Source: Brassica napus (lineage: Eukaryota > Streptophyta > Magnoliopsida > Brassicales > Brassicaceae). Taken from it: 64,000 bases of DNA. The notes beneath the pieces were generated by a model. It saw only the letters and a program-made list of their open reading frames with translations, made no database searches and was not told the origin of the DNA. Below are positions 56,125 to 64,000 of the stretch, piece by piece (position 1 is the stretch's first letter; the number at the start of each line of letters is the position of its first letter). The stretch spans positions 20,545,726 to 20,609,725 of the forward strand of contig NC_063448.1 in assembly GCF_020379485.1 (NCBI RefSeq). The letters are read 5' to 3'. The translations under genes were made by a program, and so were the position numbers.

Positions 56125-58857
56125 GAGTGCCAACAGATGACTGTTCTCTTTGTACTGAGAACTCAAAACATCTTCATAACCAGTAGGAGCAGACTGTTGG
56201 TTAAGAGGGAAGTTTCCAGCGGATCCAACGCTGGTGGAGTTTCCAAATCCGTAAGCGGAAGCAGGAGCTGTTCCAGACTGAGGCAAATTACTGGGAGAGA
56301 GATTGGCTTTGTACTGAGGAAGCAACGCAGCTAGTTGTTGCTGGTGGTATGAGCTGTTACTAGCAAACGCTTGCTGGAAAGCGGATGGCATGTATGGATA
56401 GTTCTGAGGCATCATAGGGTAACTGATCATGTTTGCAAAGTGCGCTAGCGGCATTGTGGGTTGAGAGTAAGGATGCATTGGAAGCTGTTGTTGAGGAAGA
56501 GCTGGTCCAGTTGCGATATTAGCACCTGGTAAGTTTTGCTGCGTTGGCTGTGTTGCTGGAACTCCACTGCCTCGTAGCGCCTGCAATGTAAGAGAATATA
56601 TAATCATAATCAGACAAAGGGTTGATCAGAGAACCAAATCCACAAAATCAATTTCCCAACATAAAAGAAACTAGTCTGTTTAGTCAGGCAAACATTGCTG
56701 TAATGATTCCACGATTAAAAAAATAACAAGACATCACACGACTTCATGCTAGTTAATAGTAGACAGAAGCTTGTAGAAACGAGAGACAACTCGTGTTTCT
56801 TAAGGGATTATTTTTTACCTCAGGCATGGAAATGCTTTGGCCACCAAGTGATGAAGCATTGTTGTTGTTTCTTGACTGCATAGACTGTGCAAAAGGGGAA
56901 TACTGGAAATCAAGCTCCCTCGCATTTTGTGCAGTTTGCCCCAATAAACTGTTGGGAACTGAGTGTGCATACCCCTGCTCAGGCAAAAAAACACAAACAA
57001 GAACCAATATTAGCATTGCCATTAGAGAATTTTTAAAGGCATTAATAGCCTCATATCACTTCAGTGATTACAAAACTACATTTTCGGCACAAATATGAAC
57101 AGTCTGAATGCAATATTCCGGATGCAAACAAGCTATCAGTAGTCAAAAAAAAAAAAACAAGCTATCATAAATAATGCACATGTGACTTACCATCACATTC
57201 GATAACGAAGCAAGATTCTGTGCATGTGTCTGTGACGCATCATACGCAGTATTCAGCTGCTGCTGCTGCTGCTTAGAGTACCCTGGCTCAGACTGAGCAA
57301 ATGCGTACTGGTGCTCCTGAACAGTCTCGGGGTTCTGCGTCTGATTCTGTGCTTGTGTCTGTGACTGAGCATATGTATACTGATGCTCCTGGACAGTCTC
57401 GGGGTTCTCTTGCCTAGATTCTAAAGAATCATCATAACTTCCAGCAGCAGCTGCGTGGCCCATATTTCCATTGACCGTGCTTTCAAGATGTTCATCTCCA
57501 TAGAACTCAGTGTTTCTGTAAAGCAAAAGCATTGATCAGTTAGTAAATAAGAGATAAAAGTAAAACCATAGAATATTTTGGAAGAAGAAATCAGCGGTAA
57601 GGGGATACCTTGCATCTGAATGTTCAATTTGTTGAGCTACATCAGGAGTCTCTTCTGCGTTGTTGCTCACAGACTTTGATCCAAAAGCTCCAAAACTTCC
57701 AAAACTTAATTGTGAGCATTCTTCTGTATGGATAAGCAAATGATTAGGAATAACGACAGCACGTCTATCCTCTTCATGCGAGGCTGCTTGATCATGACTA
57801 TCTACTGTTAGTTGTTGAAGGTCATCCGAACCAGATGAAACCTCATCTTCATCTGAAAAGTAATAATGACACGGTGAATAAGAAACATCCAAAAAACCAA
57901 AAAAAAAAGCAATCTGTTTTTTCTTATTGCAGAACTTCAAACTGAGTATTAACTCTACAACCAAAAGATAACTGGTAGAAGAAAACAGAACAGACAAATA
58001 ATAGTTTCAGAACAAACAAAAAAAAAAAGCTTTCATCCACCTCCAGCAGAACTATAAGGGTATATGTATTCACATTATCAATTAACACAATCCGGCCCCA
58101 AGATGAAATATAAGAAGGATTTTGATCATGAAGGCAGACTACTAGCAATCATTGTGATTCATTTGATGAAGAGACACAGTGTCATTCACCTCAAATATAC
58201 AGAGAGTGCTCACATAACCATCAAAAGAAAAAAAAATCAGACAATTACACCAAATTTAATCCGAGATAAGCACTAAGAAAACATGAATACAGACTTAAGA
58301 TATTACCTTTGTGGTGCTCTACAGGATGGCTCTGCGCCTGATATGCGTACTGATTCTCGTTAAATTCAGACGAAACTCCAGAGTCATCTTCTTGGACATT
58401 TTTAACAGGAACCGAGTTAGGTTGCAGTTGATCGACTCCAAGATTCTCAGAAGGGCCACTTTCTGCTAAATGTATGTTTTCTAACCGGTCGCTCAGATGC
58501 TGATCTACTCTAGCGGATTGGAAATCAGCTTGACCGTCGCATACCTCTGACTCTGCTGGTGCTACTGATACAGTTTTACCAGGAGCTAGTGGCTTCTGAA
58601 TCGATGGCCACTCTTCTTTAACAGGGACCTGGTGGTTTGCATTAGTTTCATGCTCGTGATTAATCTCAGAACGCATATTGAAATTCTGTTTTGAGTTTGT
58701 TGTCTTGTTCTGTGGTCTACCCATCTTCACAATGTCAGCCATAGACATCTGGCCTGGAGCCCCAAACCATGCAGTTTGATGTCCAGAAGCAGGCTGTGAT
58801 GGTGATATTCCATCGCCGGTAGCAGATGGCAATTTATTTTCCGTTACAACAGAATCA
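55751..58857 (-). CDS. DUF1296 (GIP1-like) protein, last six exons
   Basis: Six exons with GT-AG borders and consistent phase: 58857-58307, 57852-57609, 57515-57191, 56974-56819, 56580-56092 and 56011-55751, together 674 codons and a TAA. Readable landmarks include QTAWFGAPGQMSMADIVKMG, VKEEWPSIQKP, SGSDDLQQLTV, SFGSFGAF, DFQYSPFAQSMQSRN, PYSQPTMPLAHFANMISYP, two polyglutamine tracts and the terminal LWQNSY. This is the low-complexity C-terminal half of plant DUF1296/GBF-interacting-protein-like proteins; the N-terminal DUF1296 domain must lie beyond the window. The molecular role is not established by the sequence. The family member GIP1 assists bZIP G-box factors. A Copia element sits in the intron upstream of the first visible exon. 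I recall At1g29350 as the counterpart. Confidence 0.9.
56092..56124 (-). repeat. CAG/CAA polyglutamine repeat abutting a splice donor
   Basis: CAG and CAA codons encode about 11 glutamines and run directly into the GTAATT donor at 56091. Shorter CAG runs occur at about 57259-57273 and 55911-55930. Confidence 0.9.
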
Positions 58858-59109
58858 CTGAAGATGATATAAAGCGTGCATCAGAAACTTGCACATCCCA
58901 AATGGGGATTTGTACAAAAACATAATTCAAGAGAATTGAAAAAGCAAGATTTTGAGAAAGAAACCATGCCTAACCTCTTCATAAGACCCCTTCAGCTAGA
59001 CTTATCATTTAAACATTTGCATTGCTTCTAATTAATCAAACTACTAGTAATAGTAAAAGTAAAAGTGAAACCTATAAGATAACTACGCCATGGGTCATAT
59101 AAACACTTT
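58858..59109 (-). other. Intron of the DUF1296 gene, proximal to the Copia insertion
   Basis: Intron DNA between the acceptor TTCAG (58862-58858) and the left edge of the Copia element. The intron continues on the far side of the element, outside the window. Confidence 0.7.
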
Positions 59110-59599
59110 TGTTAGAACTCATTAACAATTTGAACCTCCTTGACCTCCTCACTCAGTCTCTTCCACTTATCGATTCTCTCTTTTGTGTAATCAAGCAAGA
59201 TCAACAGATAAGCAACATAAAAGAAAGAGTACAAGACGCAAGCTTTGTTTACCCAGTGTTAGTATCCGATTTGGAGTACTTAGTCACTGGGGCCAGATCG
59301 AATCTGACAATCCACTCAGAGATGAATACACCTGCTCAAGAACAGAGCAATCCTCAGAATCAGCTCTTGACCTTAGCTCGATTCTGTTACAGTTTGTTAC
59401 AGATGAAGAAGAAGGATAAAAATCTCAAGACTTTTAAAGCCGTTACAATATATATCAAACCCTCTATCGCGACTAGAGACTTCTCCAATGATTCAACAGC
59501 TTCTTTCCCGGTTATTCAGCAAACCACCTAACCGGCTCTTCTTCATTCTACTTAAACCAAGTCTTCAGAAGATTGTAATCATATATGCTGACTTCAACA
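59110..59599 (-). repeat. 3' LTR of the intact Copia, 490 bp
   Basis: Inverted ends TGTTAGAA and TTCAACA. Its first 192 bp match 63809-64000 exactly. Confidence 0.92.
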
Positions 59600-59693
59600 C
59601 TCCACCTTGATTCAATCTTCATAACTCCTTTATTCACCCTCTGAGTAAACTGCCTTTCTTTGATTCTTACCTCTGGCCAAACTAACCATTCAA

Positions 59694-62600
59694 CTAGCAG
59701 TCGGTTAGCTTGAGCAGCTCTAGAGCTGCTTCAAACTTATGCACTGGAATGCATTTAGTTAACATATCCGCAGGATTCCTTGAGGTGTGAATCTTCAACA
59801 CTTCAACCTCACCTTCTTCAATAACATCCCTGATAAAATGAAATTTCCGAGCAACATGTTTAGTCCTCTCATGGAACACCTTATTCTTTGACAAACTGAT
59901 TGCTGACTGAGAATCACACCAGATGGACACTTTCTCTTGCTCGAAACCCATCTCCCTTAGCAACTCTTTGATCCAGATTGCTTCTTTTACAGCATCAGTC
60001 AATGCAATATACTCTGCCTCTGTAGTTGATAAAGCTACAACAGGCTGTAGACTTGACTTCCAACTCACTGTGTTGCCTCCCACAGTGAACACATAGCCAC
60101 TTAACGACCTTTTCTTATCCAAGTCTCCTCCAAAATCAGAGTCACTGTAACCTTGAACCTTGAACTCAGCTTCCTCTGTAAACCTCAATGTCAATCTCAC
60201 AGACCCTTTCAAATATCGCAATAACCATTTTACCGCCTCCCAATGCATACTCCCAGGCTTGCTCATGAACCGACTAACAAGTCCCAAAGCATATGACACA
60301 TCAGGCCGAGTGCCAACCATAGCATACATAATGCTCCCAACAGCACTTAGGTACGGAACTTGATCTGTATCAACACAATCTTCACCTGCCTTGACTGCAA
60401 CTAACTTGAAATGTGCTCCAATTGGAGTAGATACAGCCTTTGACTCTTCCATGTGAAACCGTCGAATCACCTTTTCTAAGTAACTCACTTGGCAGAGCTC
60501 CAACACCCTGTTGACTCTGTCTCTCTTGATATCGATGCCAAGTATTCTACTAGCTGATCCCATATCCTTCATTTCAAATTCACTACTCAGCTGATCCTTA
60601 ATCATTTTAATCTCAGACATTTGCTTAGCAGCCAGCAAGATGTCATCAACATACAGCAGCAGATACACATAATCTTCAGGTCCAATCTCCTTGATATAAA
60701 CACAAGAGTCTTGCTCACTTCGGATGAATCCTTGAGACATAATGAACACGTTAAACCTCTTGTTCCATTGACGTGGAGCCTGCTTCAGTCCATAGAGAGA
60801 CTTGTTCAAGCGACACACCTGATCTCTGGCAGTATTCTCTTCATACCCTTCAGGTTGTTCCATGTACAACTCTTGCTCCAAGTTACCGTGAAGAAATGCA
60901 GTCTTCACGTCCATCTGTTCTAGTTCCAAATCCTTAGTCACCACAATAGACATCAATATCCGTATTGATATATGCTTCACAACTGGAGCAAACACTTCTT
61001 CATAATCAATACCTTCTCTCTGTGTGAAACCTCTTGCCACAAGTCTTGACTTATGTCGTTTCTTCTCCACTCCAGGGATTCCAGGCTTAATCTTGTACAG
61101 CCACCGGCAAGTGATCACGTTTCGATCCTTTGGTCTATCAACCAAATCCCATGTTCTGTTCTTCTTTAACGAGTGAAACTCCTCTGACATTGAAGCATTC
61201 CAAAGATCCCAGTCTTTATCAGTTAAGGCATCATGATAGCACTGAGGTTCATCAGACTCAATCTCTCCAGCTGCAGCCAACGCACACGCAATATTTGAGT
61301 AATCTGACATCCAAGCAGGTGGAACAATCTCTCTTCTTGTTCTATCTTTAGCCAACTGATAACCAGCGAGATCAACTGTTTCTGTGACCTCCTTGTTTTC
61401 TTCTTCAGTACTTGATTCTGTGACCGGTGTCTTCTTGTTAGAACTCTCAGTAACTCCACCTTTATCAGATGACTCCCCTGTTTCCCAAGTTATCAAATCA
61501 TCTGTCATGCTCACTCCATGAACATCCGCACTTGTTGATCTAGTACCAATTTGGTCACCGGCTTGATGTTCATTTTCATTGATGTCTTTAAAGACCTTTT
61601 GCTCCTGAAACACAACATTCCTACTAATGACACACTTTTCATCCTCCAACAACCACACCTTATATCCTTTAACTCCTTGAGGATAACCAAGGAAGACTCC
61701 TTTCAAGGCTCGTGGTTTGAGCTTCCCTTGATCTTGATGTACATATGCAACTGATCCAAACCTCCGAAGATGCTGGTATCCTGGCTTTCTGTTGAGCCAC
61801 AACTCCTCAGGTACATTGTGATCAATCGCAGAACAAGGAGATCTGTTCACAACGTAAGCTGCAGTTGATGCTGCCTCTGCCCAAAATTCTTCACTGAGTC
61901 CTGATTCACTAAGCCAACACCTAACCTTTTCCATCAAGGTTCGATTCATTCTCTCAGCTATCCCATTTTGCTGAGGGGTGTAAGTGCACGTGTGGTGACG
62001 TTCAATCCCATGCTTCTTGCAATACTCATCAAACTTGCGATTACAAAACTCAAGGCCATTATCTGTTCTGAGAATTTTCACTTTCTTGTTTATTTGATTC
62101 TCCACCAGCCCCTTCCATTCACAAAACTTCTCAAAGGTTTCATCTTTTGTCTTTAGAAACATCAGCCAGACCTTCCTAGATTTGTCATCAACTATTGACA
62201 AGAAGTATTGCTTTCCTGATAACGAAGGAGTGACATTTGGAGATCCCCATAAGTCTGCATGTACATAACCCAAGACATCTTTGGTATTATGCCTTCCAAC
62301 ATTGAAGCTCAACTTCTTGGATTTTCCCAGAACGCAATGCTCACAAAACTCCAGCTCATGTATCTCTTTCTTGATAATAAGCCCTTTACCAACCAACACC
62401 TTTAGGCTATTTAAATTCATATGACCCAACCGACTGTGCCATAACGCTGTCTTGCTCATCTGATTCTCAGTGTTCAGATTCTCACTCAGTTCTGTATTTC
62501 CATCCAGCACATACAAGCCCCCGCTAAGCCTGCCTCTTAGTGCCAGTTTATCGCCACTGTAGAAACTCACTAAGCCATCTCCACCTTGATGAGTGTATCC

Positions 62601-63782
62601 CAACTTGTCTAGTGTACCAGTGGAGATCAAGTTTCTACGAATGTTTGGAACATATCTCACATTCTTCAACATCTTTATTGAGCCACCATTTGTATTTAGT
62701 CGCACCGTTCCACAACCTTTGGACTCCACTGTGTGATTATCCCCAAGTAGAATCATCATTGGATCACATTCAGTGAAGTTCAACAGCCAATCCTTTCTTG
62801 AGGTCATGTGAAAGGTGCAGCCTGAGTCAATCACCCAAGTGTTCTTAGCTTCTGAATGATCCATACTCAAGGCTTCAGAGAACACCAGCTTCTCAGTTAT
62901 TACACCAGCTTCTCCTTGATTCTCATCTCCCATTTGCCGCTTTCTGGCAAAGCAGTCTTTTTTAACATGACCTTCCTTTTTACAGAACCAACACGTAAGT
63001 CTTGACTTGGAGTTTGATCTGCCTCGAGGTTTCTTCCCTTTTGAATCCTTATAGCCTCGATAACTAGACCTTCCTCTATCACTTGTGTATAGAGCTGCAC
63101 CTGAACTCTTCTCAGTCTTGTCAGACTCTGTGACTTCACGCTCTCTTGATCTAGCTGCAGATATCACTTCTTTCAATGTCAATGACTCTCTTCCATACTT
63201 CAACGTATGCTTCAACTGATCGTAGTTAGCTGGGAGAGATGTAAGCAACAGGATAGCTTGAACTTCATCTGTAACATTCACCTGCAAGCTTCCCAATTCT
63301 GCGATAATCTTGAGAAAATCATCTACATTCTGATCAATGCTCTTTGATTCAGCCATCTTGAATGTGTAGAACTTGAGTTGAAGGTGAATCCGATTTGGCA
63401 ATGAACTCTCCATGTATAGATGATTGAGCAGTGCCCAGATCTCAGCAACAGAGTCATCAACATTGATCTTGCGAAGAACCTTATCACCAAGATTCATCAC
63501 AATCAGATTCTTGGCACGTTCTGACTTCTCGATCTTCACTGGATCTGGAACGGTCTTCGTCTCTTCTTCCGATGTCGATTTATTATCGTCATCGCCATCA
63601 CTCTCGATCTTCTTACCCTCTGATTTCGAAATCGAAATCACTTTCTCAAGCTTCGTATCGGTCAGCACATCCTTCAACCCACGGTAACCAAGATGCGCCA
63701 TCATGCGGATCTTCCATAGCGAGAAATCTCCGGTCCCGTCAAAGATTCCGATGTTCGGAGTCGTCAACGAATCTGTCCCCAT
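59694..63782 (-). CDS. Copia gag-pol polyprotein, intact
   Basis: 1362 aa from the ATG at 63782 (MGTDSLTTPNIGIFDG), chosen because it is 10 nt after the primer site; an earlier in-frame Met lies inside the LTR. Domains in order: gag about 1-250; zinc knuckle CWFCKKEGHVKKDC 264-277; protease DSGC 319-322; GAG-pre-integrase WHSRLGH at 448; integrase CEHC 480-483 and acidic triad D510, D574, E610; RT with TAFLHGNL, NKSLYGLKQAPRQWN and YVDD 1044-1047; RNase H with GYSDSDF, TTEAEYIAL and WCDSQSAIS; end LLKLTDC. All catalytic residues I can check are present. The element belongs to the same broad group as the decayed one at 48918-54803. Confidence 0.95.
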   Translation of the reverse strand: MGTDSLTTPNIGIFDGTGDFSLWKIRMMAHLGYRGLKDVLTDTKLEKVISISKSEGKKIESDGDDDNKSTSEEETKTVPDPVKIEKSERAKNLIVMNLGDKVLRKINVDDSVAEIWALLNHLYMESSLPNRIHLQLKFYTFKMAESKSIDQNVDDFLKIIAELGSLQVNVTDEVQAILLLTSLPANYDQLKHTLKYGRESLTLKEVISAARSREREVTESDKTEKSSGAALYTSDRGRSSYRGYKDSKGKKPRGRSNSKSRLTCWFCKKEGHVKKDCFARKRQMGDENQGEAGVITEKLVFSEALSMDHSEAKNTWVIDSGCTFHMTSRKDWLLNFTECDPMMILLGDNHTVESKGCGTVRLNTNGGSIKMLKNVRYVPNIRRNLISTGTLDKLGYTHQGGDGLVSFYSGDKLALRGRLSGGLYVLDGNTELSENLNTENQMSKTALWHSRLGHMNLNSLKVLVGKGLIIKKEIHELEFCEHCVLGKSKKLSFNVGRHNTKDVLGYVHADLWGSPNVTPSLSGKQYFLSIVDDKSRKVWLMFLKTKDETFEKFCEWKGLVENQINKKVKILRTDNGLEFCNRKFDEYCKKHGIERHHTCTYTPQQNGIAERMNRTLMEKVRCWLSESGLSEEFWAEAASTAAYVVNRSPCSAIDHNVPEELWLNRKPGYQHLRRFGSVAYVHQDQGKLKPRALKGVFLGYPQGVKGYKVWLLEDEKCVISRNVVFQEQKVFKDINENEHQAGDQIGTRSTSADVHGVSMTDDLITWETGESSDKGGVTESSNKKTPVTESSTEEENKEVTETVDLAGYQLAKDRTRREIVPPAWMSDYSNIACALAAAGEIESDEPQCYHDALTDKDWDLWNASMSEEFHSLKKNRTWDLVDRPKDRNVITCRWLYKIKPGIPGVEKKRHKSRLVARGFTQREGIDYEEVFAPVVKHISIRILMSIVVTKDLELEQMDVKTAFLHGNLEQELYMEQPEGYEENTARDQVCRLNKSLYGLKQAPRQWNKRFNVFIMSQGFIRSEQDSCVYIKEIGPEDYVYLLLYVDDILLAAKQMSEIKMIKDQLSSEFEMKDMGSASRILGIDIKRDRVNRVLELCQVSYLEKVIRRFHMEESKAVSTPIGAHFKLVAVKAGEDCVDTDQVPYLSAVGSIMYAMVGTRPDVSYALGLVSRFMSKPGSMHWEAVKWLLRYLKGSVRLTLRFTEEAEFKVQGYSDSDFGGDLDKKRSLSGYVFTVGGNTVSWKSSLQPVVALSTTEAEYIALTDAVKEAIWIKELLREMGFEQEKVSIWCDSQSAISLSKNKVFHERTKHVARKFHFIRDVIEEGEVEVLKIHTSRNPADMLTKCIPVHKFEAALELLKLTDC

Positions 63783-63791
63783 CGTTGAACC

Positions 63792-63805
63792 TGGCTCTGA
63801 TACCA
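63792..63805 (-). other. Primer-binding site of the intact Copia
   Basis: TGGTATCAGAGCCA on the minus strand, the usual initiator methionine tRNA-complementary site of plant Copia elements, 3 nt from the 5' LTR end. Confidence 0.9.
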
Positions 63806-63808
63806 ATC

Positions 63809-64000
63809 TGTTAGAACTCATTAACAATTTGAACCTCCTTGACCTCCTCACTCAGTCTCTTCCACTTATCGATTCTCTCTTTTGTGTAATCAAGCAAGAT
63901 CAACAGATAAGCAACATAAAAGAAAGAGTACAAGACGCAAGCTTTGTTTACCCAGTGTTAGTATCCGATTTGGAGTACTTAGTCACTGGGGCCAGATCGA
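63809..64000 (-). repeat. 5' LTR of the intact Copia (partial, window edge)
   Basis: First 192 bp on the plus strand are identical to 59110-59301. Confidence 0.92.

Larger units (their letters stand above)
59110..64000 (-). mobile_element. Full-length Copia LTR retrotransposon, apparently intact (right LTR cut by window edge)
   Basis: 3' LTR 59110-59599 (TGTTAGAAC to CTTCAACA, 490 bp); 5' LTR begins at 63809 and leaves the window at 64000. On the minus strand the primer site TGGTATCAGAGCCA (63805-63792) and a purine tract AAGGTGGAG just before the 3' LTR are present. The visible 192 bp of the 5' LTR are identical to the 3' LTR by eye. A single uninterrupted gag-pol frame fills the interior. 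The 5 bp left of the element are ACTTT; the matching duplication is beyond the window. It is young and potentially autonomous. Confidence 0.95.

Overview
This window is nuclear DNA from a flowering plant of the mustard family (Brassicaceae), most likely Brassica or a close relative. Four host genes lie in the order I recall for Arabidopsis thaliana chromosome 1 around At1g29320-At1g29350: a WD40 ribosome-biogenesis protein (NSA1/WDR74-like, 3' part only), the ER lumen retention receptor ERD2, the U-box/ARM E3 ligase PUB17, and the C-terminal part of a DUF1296 (GIP1-like) protein. The genes have ordinary GT-AG introns, and I could place every exon boundary with a consistent reading phase. The match to Arabidopsis rests on memory of those proteins, not on a search.

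Layout. 1-1747: WD40 gene, plus strand. 2015-4057: complete six-exon ERD2, minus strand, with a TGACGTGG bZIP/UPR-type motif upstream. 4058-45941: about 42 kb of nested transposable elements separating ERD2 from PUB17. 45942-48071: intronless PUB17. 48918-54803: decayed Copia element with a perfect 5-bp target-site duplication. 55751-58857: last six exons of the DUF1296 gene. 59110 to beyond 64000: a full-length Copia element with an uninterrupted polyprotein, sitting in the same orientation inside an intron of the DUF1296 gene.

The 42-kb block holds a Mutator-like foldback element (7277-9313); a gag-only LTR retrotransposon on the minus strand (9395-17087) whose right LTR is split by a 2-kb insertion; an hAT-type MITE with perfect 8-bp target-site duplications; several Helitrons recognised by TC starts, CTAG ends and 3' hairpins; two separate relics of RPA1-like OB-fold genes; an unidentified tandem duplication (units of about 270 bp and 1.4 kb); and a chimeric Copia element with no integrase and no RT catalytic core (38902-42632).

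The most unusual feature is a second copy of 7.4-7.8 kb (block A 12671-20096, block B 30378-38144). Its right edge is exactly the 5' terminus of a minus-strand Helitron. Block B also carries a 281-bp head-to-tail repeat of that Helitron's 5' end, and its other edge cuts through a gag gene. This is what read-through (3' flank capturing) Helitron transposition would produce, but the expected new 3' terminator is not evident, so the mechanism is a hypothesis. No CRISPR, rRNA or intact tRNA genes were seen.
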